A stretch of DNA of 51,068 nucleotides from Lachnospiraceae bacterium (GCA_009911175.1 QXWX01000050.1:1-51068), one strand, 5' to 3'; positions 25,782 through 35,099 are shown, numbered from the stretch's first letter. A program made the numbers and translations. The notes: generated by a model from the letters alone, not told the origin.

Positions 25782-28334
25782 ATGAGTCTGATGGCAATGA
25801 GTATATCCGGCGCGGTATTGATCCTGGTGATCCTGGCAGTGCGGGCAGGCTTGAAGGGCTGGCTGCCGAAAAGAACATTTGCGGTGCTGTGGACGGTCGC
25901 CCTGATCCGTCTGCTGATCCCATTTTCCGTGCCCTCTTCGTGGAGCGCATACACCCTGCTTCAGAATGCGGTTCCTGAAACGGAGCAGGTACGCTATTTT
26001 ACAGATATGATCGCAGGAAATCCGTCCGGCGGAGCGGCACGTTTTGGCAGCGCATCTTGGCTGTACGGTACAGATACAGCCGGAGGTGCCGGGGACCTGC
26101 CGGGCCGGGAGGATGGATTCGGGGAGGGAACCGGAATGCAGTCCGGATCGAGAAGCGGAGCGCAGATGGATCCTGCCTGGAAACCGCAGTCAAGATCCGG
26201 TGCAGGAAGCGGAGCACAGATGAACGCTGCTCAGGATCCGCAGTCAAAGTCCGGGGAGGAATCACAGCCGGATTCCGCATCTGGCATACAGTCAGGAGGG
26301 CAGCAGGCTTCCTCCATAGCTTCGGATTCCGTATCAGAGGAAAAACTATCGTTTGCGGAACGTTTCGCAGATCTGCTTCCCATTTTAAGGGGAATCTGGG
26401 CAGCAGGCTTCCTGCTCTGCGCAGTCGCCTTTGCATGGATTTACTTCCGGTGCTGCCGGGAATTTCAGATGTCGCTGCCCATAGAGGACTGCTTTTTGGA
26501 AAACTGGCAGCGCACACATCCTTTGCGGAGAAGACTGTCTATCCGCCAGTCGGACCAGATTCTGTCCCCGTTGTCATATGGAGTCTGGCGTCCGGTCATT
26601 TTACTGCCAAAGTCTACAAAATGCGGGGACAGATTTCAGCTGCGTTATGTTCTGGAGCATGAATATGTGCATATCCGGTATTTTGACGCGGCGGTAAAGC
26701 TGCTGATGGCGGCGGCTCTGTGCATACACTGGTTTAACCCCTGTGTGTATCTGATGTACATTTTCTTCAATCGGGATCTGGAACTGGCTTGTGATGAAGC
26801 GGTGGTACGTCGATTTGGTGAAGAGGAAAAGTCCGCATATGCCATGGCGCTGATCGAGATGGAAGAGAAGAAGAGCGGTCTGCTCCCGCTTGCCAACAGC
26901 TTCAGTAAAAATGCAATTGAGGAAAGGATTGGCGCGATTATGAAAATAAAGAAGATCTCCCCGCTGGTCCACGGGCTGTCGGCGGCTCTGGTGTGCGGTA
27001 CCACCCTGCTGTTCGCTACATCCTGCGGGTCATATGAGGAAGCAGAAAAGACTATGGAAGCTGTCCCCCGGGCGGAGGCCGTGGATGCGGAGGAAGCAAA
27101 GACAAACAACAGCGTAGAAACAAAATCACTGTCTGTCGCGCTGAAGGAGCTAGGACAGTACGGTCCGTCCGCGGAACAATCCATGCTTTTGCCATCCTCA
27201 ATCGGTACTGCTGAGGCGCATACTGCGGGGGATCAGGAAGAAACGGCTGCGAATACTGCGGAAAAAGCGGCGAAAGCGGCTGCGGAAGACGTGGAGAAAG
27301 CAATTGCACAGGTGGAAGCCGAAGCGGAAGCCTTGAGACAGGCAGAAAAGGCAGCGGAGAAGGCCATAGAGCAGATAGCGGAAGTGACAGAACAGACATC
27401 GAAAGCAGCCGAAGGCAGCGGGAGGGCAGAAAAAGCAGCATACGCAGACGAAAACGGAAAGCACACAGCACAAGCAGAAGAAATATCTGCCGGCAGCGAT
27501 ACGGAGTATACCACAGACAATCCATACCACAGCGTTGCTTATATGATTTCTATCGGTGAGGAATTCGAGGAATACGAAAAATTTGGCCTGTCTTATGACA
27601 AAAAATCGGATTTTCTGATGTATAAAAACCAGACTGTAGGATTTTTTAAAGACGAGACAAAACCAGGCGTATACACCAGGCTGGTAGAGGGCTCCGGGGA
27701 TCTGGGAATCACCGTGAACAGGGAGAAATCCGGGAAGATCACAGACTTTTCCGTATTCCCGTTCAATGAAAACAGCCTGACGGATTCCTCTGTAAGCGAA
27801 GATGCCGCGGTAAAAGAAGGCTCCGGTATTATCAGGTGGGATGATTCCGGGGATATCGTCAGCATCGTCTCATTTCCCGCCGAGGAACGGGGCAATCTGG
27901 AAGCTTATGCCGCGGAGCAGGGAGATGCGGATGAAGCCAAAGCTGTGCCAGGCGGAACCGGCAGCACCGACAGCGGCTCGAAAACCGAAGCCGTGTCAGG
28001 CACAGCCGTTTCCTCTGAGGGCGGACTGAAAACCCAAGCAGCGTCAGGCGGATCCGCCTATTCTGAGGGGGATCCGAATACCGAAAAGACCAGCCTGCCT
28101 AAGGAGTATGAAAAGCTCGGCGTAAAGACTTCCGACGAGAAAAATAACGAGTGGACGTATAAAGGCAAAGGGGTCGCCGTCATTTACGACAAGGATCACT
28201 GGATCTATACCAACGACACGATCCCGGAAAAGAAAGCTGTGTATCTGGAAGTGGTGCGGGATAAAAAAGACCGTGTGACCGAACTGAGGGAGATCACGAA
28301 GAAAGAAATGCAGAAATTGTTTGATGAGGAATAA
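25782..28334 (+). CDS. BlaR1-like M56 family membrane metallopeptidase with long extracellular tail
   Basis: Membrane zinc protease of 850 residues. Two N-terminal spans are followed by a Gly/Ser/Gln-rich loop, further spans at ~200-225 and ~310-335, HEYVH at residues 293-297 (zinc-binding HExxH) and the distal LACDEAVVRR. After the last span (~390-410) the penicillin-sensing domain of BlaR1 is absent. An Ala/Glu-rich coiled coil (~470-570) and beta-rich segments with Ser/Gly repeats replace it. It probably relieves the BlaI repressor upstream (10-base gap). The ligand is unknown and unlikely to be a beta-lactam. Confidence 0.82.
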   Translation: MSLMAMSISGAVLILVILAVRAGLKGWLPKRTFAVLWTVALIRLLIPFSVPSSWSAYTLLQNAVPETEQVRYFTDMIAGNPSGGAARFGSASWLYGTDTAGGAGDLPGREDGFGEGTGMQSGSRSGAQMDPAWKPQSRSGAGSGAQMNAAQDPQSKSGEESQPDSASGIQSGGQQASSIASDSVSEEKLSFAERFADLLPILRGIWAAGFLLCAVAFAWIYFRCCREFQMSLPIEDCFLENWQRTHPLRRRLSIRQSDQILSPLSYGVWRPVILLPKSTKCGDRFQLRYVLEHEYVHIRYFDAAVKLLMAAALCIHWFNPCVYLMYIFFNRDLELACDEAVVRRFGEEEKSAYAMALIEMEEKKSGLLPLANSFSKNAIEERIGAIMKIKKISPLVHGLSAALVCGTTLLFATSCGSYEEAEKTMEAVPRAEAVDAEEAKTNNSVETKSLSVALKELGQYGPSAEQSMLLPSSIGTAEAHTAGDQEETAANTAEKAAKAAAEDVEKAIAQVEAEAEALRQAEKAAEKAIEQIAEVTEQTSKAAEGSGRAEKAAYADENGKHTAQAEEISAGSDTEYTTDNPYHSVAYMISIGEEFEEYEKFGLSYDKKSDFLMYKNQTVGFFKDETKPGVYTRLVEGSGDLGITVNREKSGKITDFSVFPFNENSLTDSSVSEDAAVKEGSGIIRWDDSGDIVSIVSFPAEERGNLEAYAAEQGDADEAKAVPGGTGSTDSGSKTEAVSGTAVSSEGGLKTQAASGGSAYSEGDPNTEKTSLPKEYEKLGVKTSDEKNNEWTYKGKGVAVIYDKDHWIYTNDTIPEKKAVYLEVVRDKKDRVTELREITKKEMQKLFDEE

Positions 28335-28346
28335 GGAAGGATCACC

Positions 28347-29203
28347 ATGTTCACAGCAAAAAAGATGTTCTTTGTCAGGTGGGCCTCGGGAATGGCGGCC
28401 TGAATATGGAGGCGCTGGATGCCGACGGAAATGTGCTGGAGCCTTTCCAGGAGAGCGAATACGAGATCATCGGCATCTACTCGTATCCAGTTGTACTTAC
28501 AAGCGATCCCCATGCGTTCGTAAATAATCTGATCTTCGTCCCGGAAAACTCCATTACGGAGGATTTTCAGGACCATGTGGTGGGATGCGGGCCGATGCAG
28601 GCATACAATACCTCTTTCCGTATCAAAAACGGCACCGCCGCAAGATTCCTGGAGGAATTTTCCAGGCTGCCGGAAAGCAGTCTTCTGGAGATCGAATTTG
28701 ACGACGGGGGATACGAAACCTTTGCCTCCAAAATGAATAATACCCGGATCGTGCTGCTGACGGCCGTCTGCGGAACTGCCGGAGCGACTATCGGGATGCG
28801 GATGGACCGTGCGGTACAGGAGGCAGCGGTCAGCGGGGAAGATGAGTTCAGTACGGCTTATACCAAGGGGCTGTTGGCGGGCGAGGAGCGCACAGGAAAA
28901 GGAATGTCCTCGCCGGGCGAGGAAGTTGCGAAAAAAAAGAATCCGTCGGACGAGACGGATGGAAGCGGTACGGAAAAAGAGAACCCGTCAGATGGAAGCA
29001 TTACGGATAAAGAGATCCGGCAGGATAGAAGCATTACGGAAAATGATCTTCTGCAGACGGAAAACAGTGAAAATAAGTGGCTGACAGCCTGCCTGATCGC
29101 CGTCTGCGAAACAGGGCTGGTATGGCTTCTGGCACTCTTCTGTATAAACAGGAACCTCCGCGCGGCGCCGATCCTGGTGCTGTCGGCGAAAGAAGAGGAA
29201 TAA
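28347..29203 (+). pseudogene. FtsX-like ABC permease remnant
   Basis: A start at 28347 (MFTAKKMFFVRWASGMAA) stops after 18 codons. From 28379 another frame continues (MEALDADGNVLEPFQESEYE, an extracellular MacB/FtsX-like region) and then a single C-terminal membrane segment near 29085-29150. Most transmembrane helices are missing and the part from ~28770 is a low-complexity Glu/Ser/Lys stretch. It therefore looks like a deleted, decaying permease behind the BlaI/M56 unit. The family assignment is tentative. Confidence 0.5.
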
Positions 29204-29217
29204 AAGCTAAAAATCAT

Positions 29218-29424
29218 ATCTTCACGAGACGTGCCCTGCAACAAATAAAATGCGTTTTACTTAATTTAAAATGGCTGATGGATGAAAATGTGTTTTTGGA
29301 TAAACCATCGGAGATCATACCAGGAAAAACAGTAAAAGGCTGGATGGTGGATCAGGTTTTACAGGATTATATGCAGGGATTGGGAGATTTTGAAGGAAGA
29401 CATGAATTCTCCGAGTCTATATGA
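29218..29424 (+). pseudogene. Unassigned open-frame tail, probable gene fragment
   Basis: A frame ending at 29424 reads LNLKWLMDENVFLDKP.. and GWMVDQVLQDYMQGLGDFEG, which looks like real protein, but no start codon with a ribosome site precedes it. I do not recognise the family. It is followed by a terminator at 29463-29501, consistent with the surviving 3' end of a deleted gene. Confidence 0.3.
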
Positions 29425-29462
29425 TACACTGATTCGGGTTGTATCATAGTGAAGTAAAAAAT

Positions 29463-29501
29463 AGGACAAGTAATCTATAACAGATGCTTGTCCTGTTTTT
29501 T
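29463..29501 (+). terminator. Intrinsic terminator
   Basis: AGGACAAG (29463-29470) pairs with CTTGTCCT (29487-29494), then GTTTTTT. It shields the next operon from upstream transcription. Confidence 0.85.
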
Positions 29502-29583
29502 GTATATGTTACACAAAAATCAGCTTTTAATGAACTCTAACCAGCATAAAAATTATGCGGAACGCTGAAAGTAAAAGAGTATA

Positions 29584-29624
29584 TTGACAATCTGTTGTGT
29601 TGATTTTATAATACATGTTGTAAT
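29584..29624 (+). promoter_or_regulatory. Perfect sigma-A promoter with possible GntR operator
   Basis: TTGACA (29584-29589), a 17-base spacer and TATAAT (29607-29612) match consensus exactly. Downstream, ATACATGTTGTAAT contains the inverted pair TACA/TGTA over the transcription start and could bind the GntR regulator encoded at the operon's end (inferred). An unmodified consensus promoter normally needs a repressor. Confidence 0.75.
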
Positions 29625-29651
29625 AATAAGCTGATATGAAAGGAGAGAAAA

Positions 29652-30650
29652 ATGAGGAACAGAATTGCAGGAGCGCTGTATGGAATGGCGCTGGGTGATG
29701 CAATGGGGATGCCGGCAGAGCTGTGGGCAAAGGAACGTGCCCGCAGATTTTTCGGAAAAAAGATCGACCGTTTTCTGGACGGGCCGAAGGAAAATGAGGT
29801 TGCGTTTAATTACGAATACGGGCAGTTTACAGATGATACCGGGCAGGCACTGGTCCTTCTGGATTCCATTGCATCCACCGATTATGTGCCGGATGTCAGG
29901 GACATTGCCCTTCGGATGATCGCATGGGCCGAGAGGGAAAATGCGTGGGAAAATAATATTTTGGGCCCGACTTCAAAAATCGCGCTTGCCAATTTCCGGG
30001 ATGGGATTGAGGATACAAAGCCAACGGATAAAGCACTTTCCAACGGCAGTGCCATGAGGATCCCGCCCATCGGCTGCCTTTTCACTCCGGATCAGAAGCA
30101 GGAGCTTGTGGACTACGTATACGGGGTATCTCGGGCAACCCATACCAGTGATGTGACCATTGCCGGGGCCGCTATGATCGCTATGGGGGTCAGCTCGGCC
30201 ATTGTGAACCATGATTTTGAAAAGGTAATAGAAGACATTTTGGGAATTGAGGAGCTGGGCTATCAAAGAGGCTGTGAGAGCTACAGTCCGAGGCTGAGTG
30301 AGCGGACAAAAATCGGACTTTGGCTTGCGAAGGAGTATGCGGATAATGAGGATGCCTTCATGCAGAAGATCTATGATATTGTGGGGACCGGCGTATGCAT
30401 TATCGAATCCGTTCCGGCGGCGGTTTCCGTAGCATACTACACACAGGATCCCAATAAGGCGTGCCTGATGTGCGCCAACCTGGGGGGCGATACGGATACC
30501 ATAGGGGCTATGGCGACGGCGATCTGCGGTGCGTTTCGGGGGGCGGACGCTATCAAGCCGGAATATATCGAAACCCTGCAGAAGCAGAATGACGCGGACT
30601 TTGACGGATATATTGAGATTCTTTTGAAAGGACGGGAAAAGCTGAGATGA
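29652..30650 (+). CDS. ADP-ribosylglycohydrolase family protein
   Basis: Cytoplasmic hydrolase of 332 residues. Family signatures are GALYGMALGDAMGMPAE, the metal-binding FTDDTGQAL and the C-terminal GGDTDTIGAM, which together bind two Mg2+ and the ribose of ADP-ribose. Members remove ADP-ribose from proteins or small molecules or split N-glycosidic bonds of ribosylated compounds. It leads an operon with a PfkB kinase and PnuC, so a small-molecule substrate is more likely than protein (inferred). AAGGAGAG precedes the ATG. Confidence 0.88.
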   Translation: MRNRIAGALYGMALGDAMGMPAELWAKERARRFFGKKIDRFLDGPKENEVAFNYEYGQFTDDTGQALVLLDSIASTDYVPDVRDIALRMIAWAERENAWENNILGPTSKIALANFRDGIEDTKPTDKALSNGSAMRIPPIGCLFTPDQKQELVDYVYGVSRATHTSDVTIAGAAMIAMGVSSAIVNHDFEKVIEDILGIEELGYQRGCESYSPRLSERTKIGLWLAKEYADNEDAFMQKIYDIVGTGVCIIESVPAAVSVAYYTQDPNKACLMCANLGGDTDTIGAMATAICGAFRGADAIKPEYIETLQKQNDADFDGYIEILLKGREKLR

Positions 30651-31552
30651 AAACTCTGGTAGTCGGAGCAGCAATGATCGATATGCTCATGAAAATAGAA
30701 GCCCTGCCTAAAAGCGGCGAGGACGTGCTGTGCAGTGAGTCGGGGATCGTGATCGGCGGTTGTGCGTATAATGTGGCAAATACACTGCGGAACTTGGGGT
30801 GCGGCCATAGCCTCTGCGTTCCTGTCGGAAAAGGGCCGTATGCAGATATGATCCGTTCGGAGCTGCAAAAATGCGGCTATGAAATCTTGATTCAGGACGA
30901 CAGCCAGGACAATGGATACTGTCTGGATCTGGTGGAGGCATCCGGGGAACGTACTTTTATCACGGCACAGGGGATTGAAGGAGCATTTTGTCCGGAATGG
31001 ATGGACGCTCTGGACATGGATCCATATGAAAAAATCTATGTGGCGGGCTATCAGGTCTGCAATCAGGGCGGACATGCCATCAGCAAATGGCTTAGCCGTC
31101 ATGCGGATAAGGAGATATTTTTTGCGCCTGGCCCTGTGATCTGCAGCATTGACACCGAGGTTATGGAAGAGATTTTTTCCGTACATCCCATCCTCCATCT
31201 GAATGAAAAAGAGGCTATGGACTATACAGGAGCGGAACATATTTCAGACGCGGCGCGGGAGCTCTGTAGCCGTACGGGCAATCTGGTCATCGTTACTCTG
31301 GGCGAAAAGGGAACTGCCTATTATGAAGGAAACGAGCTTCGGACAGTACCTTCCGCAAAAACAACGGTTGCGGATACGATCGGGGCGGGAGACAGCCACA
31401 TCGGCGCTGTGATCGGAGGACTTTCCATGGGGCTCGGAACGGAAGAAAGCATCCGGCTTGCAAACCGTGTGGCAGCCGCTGTCGTAAGCGTGCAGGGCCC
31501 GGTGATGAACAAGGAAATGTTTGACAAAAAAATGGAGGAATATCATGAATAA
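30647..31552 (+). CDS. PfkB family carbohydrate/nucleoside kinase
   Basis: Ribokinase-like kinase of 301 residues. The N-terminal substrate region GGCAYNVANTLRNLG and the anion-hole/catalytic motif ADTIGAGDSHIGAVIGG with base D (GAGD) are intact. It should phosphorylate a sugar or nucleoside with ATP; adjacent PnuC and ADP-ribosylglycohydrolase genes point to ribose, a nucleoside or a ribosyl compound. ATGA overlap with the preceding gene shows coupling. Exact substrate cannot be read from sequence. Confidence 0.88.
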   Translation: MKTLVVGAAMIDMLMKIEALPKSGEDVLCSESGIVIGGCAYNVANTLRNLGCGHSLCVPVGKGPYADMIRSELQKCGYEILIQDDSQDNGYCLDLVEASGERTFITAQGIEGAFCPEWMDALDMDPYEKIYVAGYQVCNQGGHAISKWLSRHADKEIFFAPGPVICSIDTEVMEEIFSVHPILHLNEKEAMDYTGAEHISDAARELCSRTGNLVIVTLGEKGTAYYEGNELRTVPSAKTTVADTIGAGDSHIGAVIGGLSMGLGTEESIRLANRVAAAVVSVQGPVMNKEMFDKKMEEYHE

Positions 31553-32240
31553 GATAAAAGACTTTTTTAAAGACTGGAGCATCTACGAAAAAGCATGGCT
31601 GGCATTTGTGCTGATCTTTCAGACCGCGGCGTGGTTCATCAACAGACAGGACCTGTTTATGCTGGTGCTTACCTTATCCAGCAGCCTGAATCTGGTCCTC
31701 GGCGCAAAGGGAAAGGTTGCGGGGCTGTACTTTGCGATCATCAACAGCGCGCTTTATGCGATCAACTGCTTCAGCATTCCGCTGTATGGCGAGATCATGT
31801 ACAATCTGCTGTATTCCATTCCGGTCAGCGCGATCGCTATTTTTATGTGGAAAAAGAATTCTGCTGAGAGCGGAGAAGTCAAATTCCGTATCATGACGCC
31901 GCAGTTTGCCATCGGTACGGTTGTGGTAACCATAGTAAGCACTCTTGTCTATGCAAAAGTTCTCGTATGGCTTGGCGGTAATTTCGCATTCATGGATTCT
32001 CTGACAACGGTTGTATCTGTGATCGCAAGTATGTTATACTTATTACGTTATTCAGAGCAATGGCTCATGTGGGTGATTGTGAATGCACTGTCTATCGTAA
32101 TGTGGATCATGGTATTTATGTCCGGCGACAAGAGCGCGATCCTGATCATTATTATGAAATGTGTGAATCTGTGCAACTCCTCCTACGGATACTGGAACTG
32201 GAGGAAGATTGCGAAGAAGGTGCAGGCAGAGAGCGAATGA
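31545..32240 (+). CDS. pnuC: PnuC-like nicotinamide riboside/nucleoside transporter
   Basis: Membrane protein of 231 residues with seven predicted spans. The PnuC motif WLMWVIVNALSIVMWI and the end region NSSYGYWNW agree with facilitators for nicotinamide riboside and related vitamins or nucleosides, whose uptake is driven by intracellular phosphorylation. The PfkB kinase just upstream could supply that trapping step. Start 31545 follows GGAGG and overlaps the kinase end by 8 bases. Substrate may be another ribosylated compound. Confidence 0.82.
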   Translation: MNKIKDFFKDWSIYEKAWLAFVLIFQTAAWFINRQDLFMLVLTLSSSLNLVLGAKGKVAGLYFAIINSALYAINCFSIPLYGEIMYNLLYSIPVSAIAIFMWKKNSAESGEVKFRIMTPQFAIGTVVVTIVSTLVYAKVLVWLGGNFAFMDSLTTVVSVIASMLYLLRYSEQWLMWVIVNALSIVMWIMVFMSGDKSAILIIIMKCVNLCNSSYGYWNWRKIAKKVQAESE

Positions 32241-32360
32241 TACAGCTGTGCGGCCGCCGCAGGCGCGAGTTTCGTAAGCGAAACGCTTTATTCTATATTC
32301 GTTTTCCAGAAGACCAAAGGCAGTGCATAGACAAGGAACCCCGCAGGAACAGGGGGATAT

Positions 32361-33089
32361 ATGGGAAACAATGTATCAAAATATGAAGTGATCAAAAGGG
32401 AGCTGCTTCAGAAGATTGAATCGATGGAGTATAAGCCGAACCAGGTACTGCCTTCTGAAAGCGAACTTTGCGAAAAGTATCAGGTAAGCCGCATTACGGT
32501 ACGAAGGGCGGTTGATGAATTGGTGAAAGAAAATAAATTATATAAGATCAAGGGGAAAGGCTGTTTTGTAAGAGAGCATTCGGTAGAAAACCTGTCTCGG
32601 ATTCATAGCTTTACCGAGGCGATCGTGCATGAGGGAAAAAAGCCCGGAAGAGAGCAGCTTTATTTTTCCAGAGAAAAGGCCGGGGAAGAGGAATCAAAGC
32701 TCCTGGAGCTTGCGCCGGAGGATGAGGTCTACAGACTGAGATGCCTGTATCTGGCAGATGAAAATGTGTGCTGCGTCAATGCGGCTGTCCTGCCCGCGGC
32801 GATGTTTCCGAAGCTGGAGGCCTTTAATTTCAATGTGTGTTCCTTATATGATGTACTGAAATCTTTCTATGCACTGAATATCTCCCGCGTAAAGCAGAAT
32901 ATCATCGTAACGATGGGAGATGAAGAGATTCAAAAGACACTGGGGCTGAAAGAGGCAAAGCCGCTGCTTAAGATCCATGCGACCTCGTACTGCCTGCACC
33001 AGAACCAGGAAAAGCCTTTTGAAGTTTATGAAAGCTATATCCTGACGGATATATTGAGCTATACGGTAGAGAAATATAATATTATGTAA
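32361..33089 (+). CDS. GntR family regulator with UTRA effector domain
   Basis: Regulator of 242 residues: winged helix (SKYEVIKRELLQKIE, LPSESELCEKYQVSRITVRR) and a UTRA small-molecule domain (RIHSFTEAIVHEGKKPG..). HutC-type GntR proteins of this kind repress sugar or nucleoside operons and release DNA on ligand binding. It sits ~120 bases after pnuC, probably in the same transcript, and is the natural regulator of the perfect promoter at 29584. AGGGGG precedes the ATG. The gap holds a GTTTCG/CGAAAC hairpin. Confidence 0.9.
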   Translation: MGNNVSKYEVIKRELLQKIESMEYKPNQVLPSESELCEKYQVSRITVRRAVDELVKENKLYKIKGKGCFVREHSVENLSRIHSFTEAIVHEGKKPGREQLYFSREKAGEEESKLLELAPEDEVYRLRCLYLADENVCCVNAAVLPAAMFPKLEAFNFNVCSLYDVLKSFYALNISRVKQNIIVTMGDEEIQKTLGLKEAKPLLKIHATSYCLHQNQEKPFEVYESYILTDILSYTVEKYNIM

Positions 33090-33090
33090 G

Positions 33091-33125
33091 TTACAGAGCA
33101 CGCCCAGACCGGACGTGCCCTGTAA
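33091..33125. terminator. Hairpin between convergent genes (TTACAG..CTGTAA repeat)
   Basis: TTACAGAGCACG (33091-33102) pairs with CGTGCCCTGTAA (33114-33125) with one mismatch. It separates two convergent genes, so it may terminate both, but a T-run is lacking. Related hairpins occur at 8536 and about 48464. Confidence 0.5.
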
Positions 33126-33138
33126 TCATGCAGAAGGT

Positions 33139-33855
33139 TCATCCCTTCGCCGTACTCAGATATTCCTTCATCTGCAGATATTCTTCTATCCCAAATGTGA
33201 TCTTCCCCTTGGCCAGAGAAAAATACCCATCCTTATGCATGGAGCGGATAGTTCGGTCCAGCGTCTTGATATTCATGCCCAGCTCTTCCCCAAGTCGTTC
33301 GCGGGTCTTCTGGAGCGTGAACGGACGGGGATTTTTCTGCATTTCCGGGGAGTCCTGCGGAAATACCTGCTCATAAAGCCGCACAAGATAATCCGCCACA
33401 AGGAACATGGGCGGATAGTAAAGCTTTAAACCGTTATTGTAGGAGGAACGGTACAGCTTGAATGCAGTGCGTTCCGCCATTTTTCGAAGGATGTGCGTAT
33501 CGGAATCAATCCACCTTTCCGCATCCTTCCGCGGGATATAGACCACGGTATTGGCGGTCAGGGCTTCGATAGTGACGGAAGCCTCCGGCTTGTTGGCCAG
33601 CAACGCGACCTCCCCGATAAAATCAATGGCTTTGTTGGTCTCGATTATATAGATCTTGCCGTTTTCAAATTCGTTGATCACCCGGTTCTCACCCTTGGCG
33701 ACAATCCCCAAGTATGGGAGCACACTGTCCTTCTGATGGATCAGTCCGCCCGGTGGATGTACCTTGACACGGGCAAGCAGCCGGAGTTCATCAGGCATGT
33801 TTTTTGTATAGTCTGTTAACTCCGGCACTTCTTTCTCCAGTTCACTCAACGTCAT
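33139..33855 (-). CDS. Crp/Fnr family transcriptional regulator
   Basis: Regulator of 238 residues with an N-terminal cyclic-nucleotide-binding-like barrel (FIGEVALLANKPEASVTIEA) and a C-terminal winged helix (RERLGEELGMNIKTLDRTIR). The residues needed for cAMP are not evident, and there is no Fnr-type cysteine cluster, so the effector is unknown. GGGAGGT precedes the ATG. It is transcribed in the same direction as the flagellin upstream, about 150 bases apart, but the flagellin has its own promoter. Confidence 0.85.
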   Translation of the reverse strand: MTLSELEKEVPELTDYTKNMPDELRLLARVKVHPPGGLIHQKDSVLPYLGIVAKGENRVINEFENGKIYIIETNKAIDFIGEVALLANKPEASVTIEALTANTVVYIPRKDAERWIDSDTHILRKMAERTAFKLYRSSYNNGLKLYYPPMFLVADYLVRLYEQVFPQDSPEMQKNPRPFTLQKTRERLGEELGMNIKTLDRTIRSMHKDGYFSLAKGKITFGIEEYLQMKEYLSTAKG

Positions 33856-34006
33856 GAAATGGTACCTCCCGCGTATGCCCTTCCGAGCATGTTTTATGTT
33901 CAGAAAGAACCAGGAAAATCATGTAAAGATTCAGAACTGCTTTGCAGCGTATAGTCTGCGAAACAAACGGGTCTGCGGCCTGCAGTTCAGGTTCAAAGCA
34001 ATTCAA

Positions 34007-34780
34007 TCAGAACTGCAGCAGCCCCATGGTCTGCTGTCCCTTCTGTGCCATGTTCCGCTTCTGCAGCATCATGGAAACGCTCTGCAGTGTCTGCTGATGC
34101 TGCAGCTGCATCAATGCCTTCGCAACATCGGTATCTCCCATGCGGCTTTTGGCTGCCGTCAGGTTTTCAGATGCATATCCGTTATAATCAATCGCATATT
34201 CCAGCTTATTGTACTGAGCTCCCAGGGTGCTGCGGTCTCCGGTCACCTTTTCCAGAGCCCGGTCAATATCCTGGATATTGAAATTCTTCGTGACATCAAA
34301 ATCCTTGAGACCGAGAGCATCCAGTGTGGAATTGATGGAATTGTTGACATTGATGGAGCTGCCGTCCGCATCTCCGACCAGCTCAATGCCGTTCTTCTGG
34401 CTGCCGTCCAGCAGGCTGTGTCCGTTAAAGTTGGTCTGCCGCGCAACCAGGTTGATCTGATCCTTTAACTGATCGACCTCTCTCTGGATATCCGCGCGGT
34501 TCGCGTCATTCAAAATACCGCTGGAAGCACGAACTGCCAGCTCACGCATCCTCTGCAGGGAGCTGGTGATACTGCCCAGGGCGGAATCAGAGGTCTTTAA
34601 CAGACTGAGCCCGTCGCTGAGATTCTTAGTTCCGGTGTTGATACCAGTGATCTGCGCATTCTCCTTCTCGGTGATGGCCAGCTCGGCAGCGCCGTCAGCC
34701 GCGGACATCAGCCGGTTTCCGCTTGCGATATGCCCATATAAATATGGGGATGTAGTACTAATTCCAGAAATTGCGCTCAT
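34007..34780 (-). CDS. Flagellin family protein
   Basis: Short flagellin of 257 residues. The D1 helices are clear: IASGNRLMSAADGAAELAI, then LGSITSSLQRMRELAVRASS, and at the C-terminus a helical region (LMQLQHQQTLQSVSMMLQKR, then MGLLQF). The variable surface domain is almost absent, and the usual MRINxN start is replaced by MSAISGIST, so filament-packing ends are altered. A sigma-28-type promoter lies upstream and GGAGGAATCCAAT precedes the ATG. No other motility gene is in the window. It may be an accessory flagellin. Confidence 0.85.
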   Translation of the reverse strand: MSAISGISTTSPYLYGHIASGNRLMSAADGAAELAITEKENAQITGINTGTKNLSDGLSLLKTSDSALGSITSSLQRMRELAVRASSGILNDANRADIQREVDQLKDQINLVARQTNFNGHSLLDGSQKNGIELVGDADGSSINVNNSINSTLDALGLKDFDVTKNFNIQDIDRALEKVTGDRSTLGAQYNKLEYAIDYNGYASENLTAAKSRMGDTDVAKALMQLQHQQTLQSVSMMLQKRNMAQKGQQTMGLLQF

Positions 34781-34884
34781 ATTGGATTCCTCCTTATTTA
34801 AAATGATAATATTCTGATAAGACCTGCGGTCAAGCAGGACTTGTAATCGTTAAGATCCACAACGTTTAGTGACTCCTATATATC

Positions 34885-34911
34885 ATATCGTTCAAACTTA
34901 AAAAATGTTTA
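34885..34911 (-). promoter_or_regulatory. Sigma-28 (sigma-D) type promoter of the flagellin gene
   Basis: Minus strand TAAA (34908-34911), 15-base spacer, AACGATAT (34885-34892), matching 6 of 8 bases of the GCCGATAT box at the correct spacing. The ~100-base leader has a CCTGC/GCAGG hairpin near 34826-34849. Confidence 0.7.
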
Positions 34912-35099
34912 CTGTTTTTTTCAAAAAATTTCCAAAAACTCCTCATTTGTCCTGTTTTTAAAAGTTAAAATTCGATAGAATCATTTTAACAACAAAAAAC
35001 GTACATTTAATTACAAACCAGGCTCACGCAGCCGTGCAGGAAAAAGAGAGATCTGGAGCACGGAGGGGAGCCGGTTACGGGAACGGGAGGTAATCAAAG
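34912..35099. other. Divergent intergenic region, flagellin to DUF3100 operon
   Basis: AT-rich on the flagellin side and GC-richer from 35020. The end GGGAGG is the ribosome site for the DUF3100 gene. I see no confident promoter for the rightward operon here. Confidence 0.3.
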
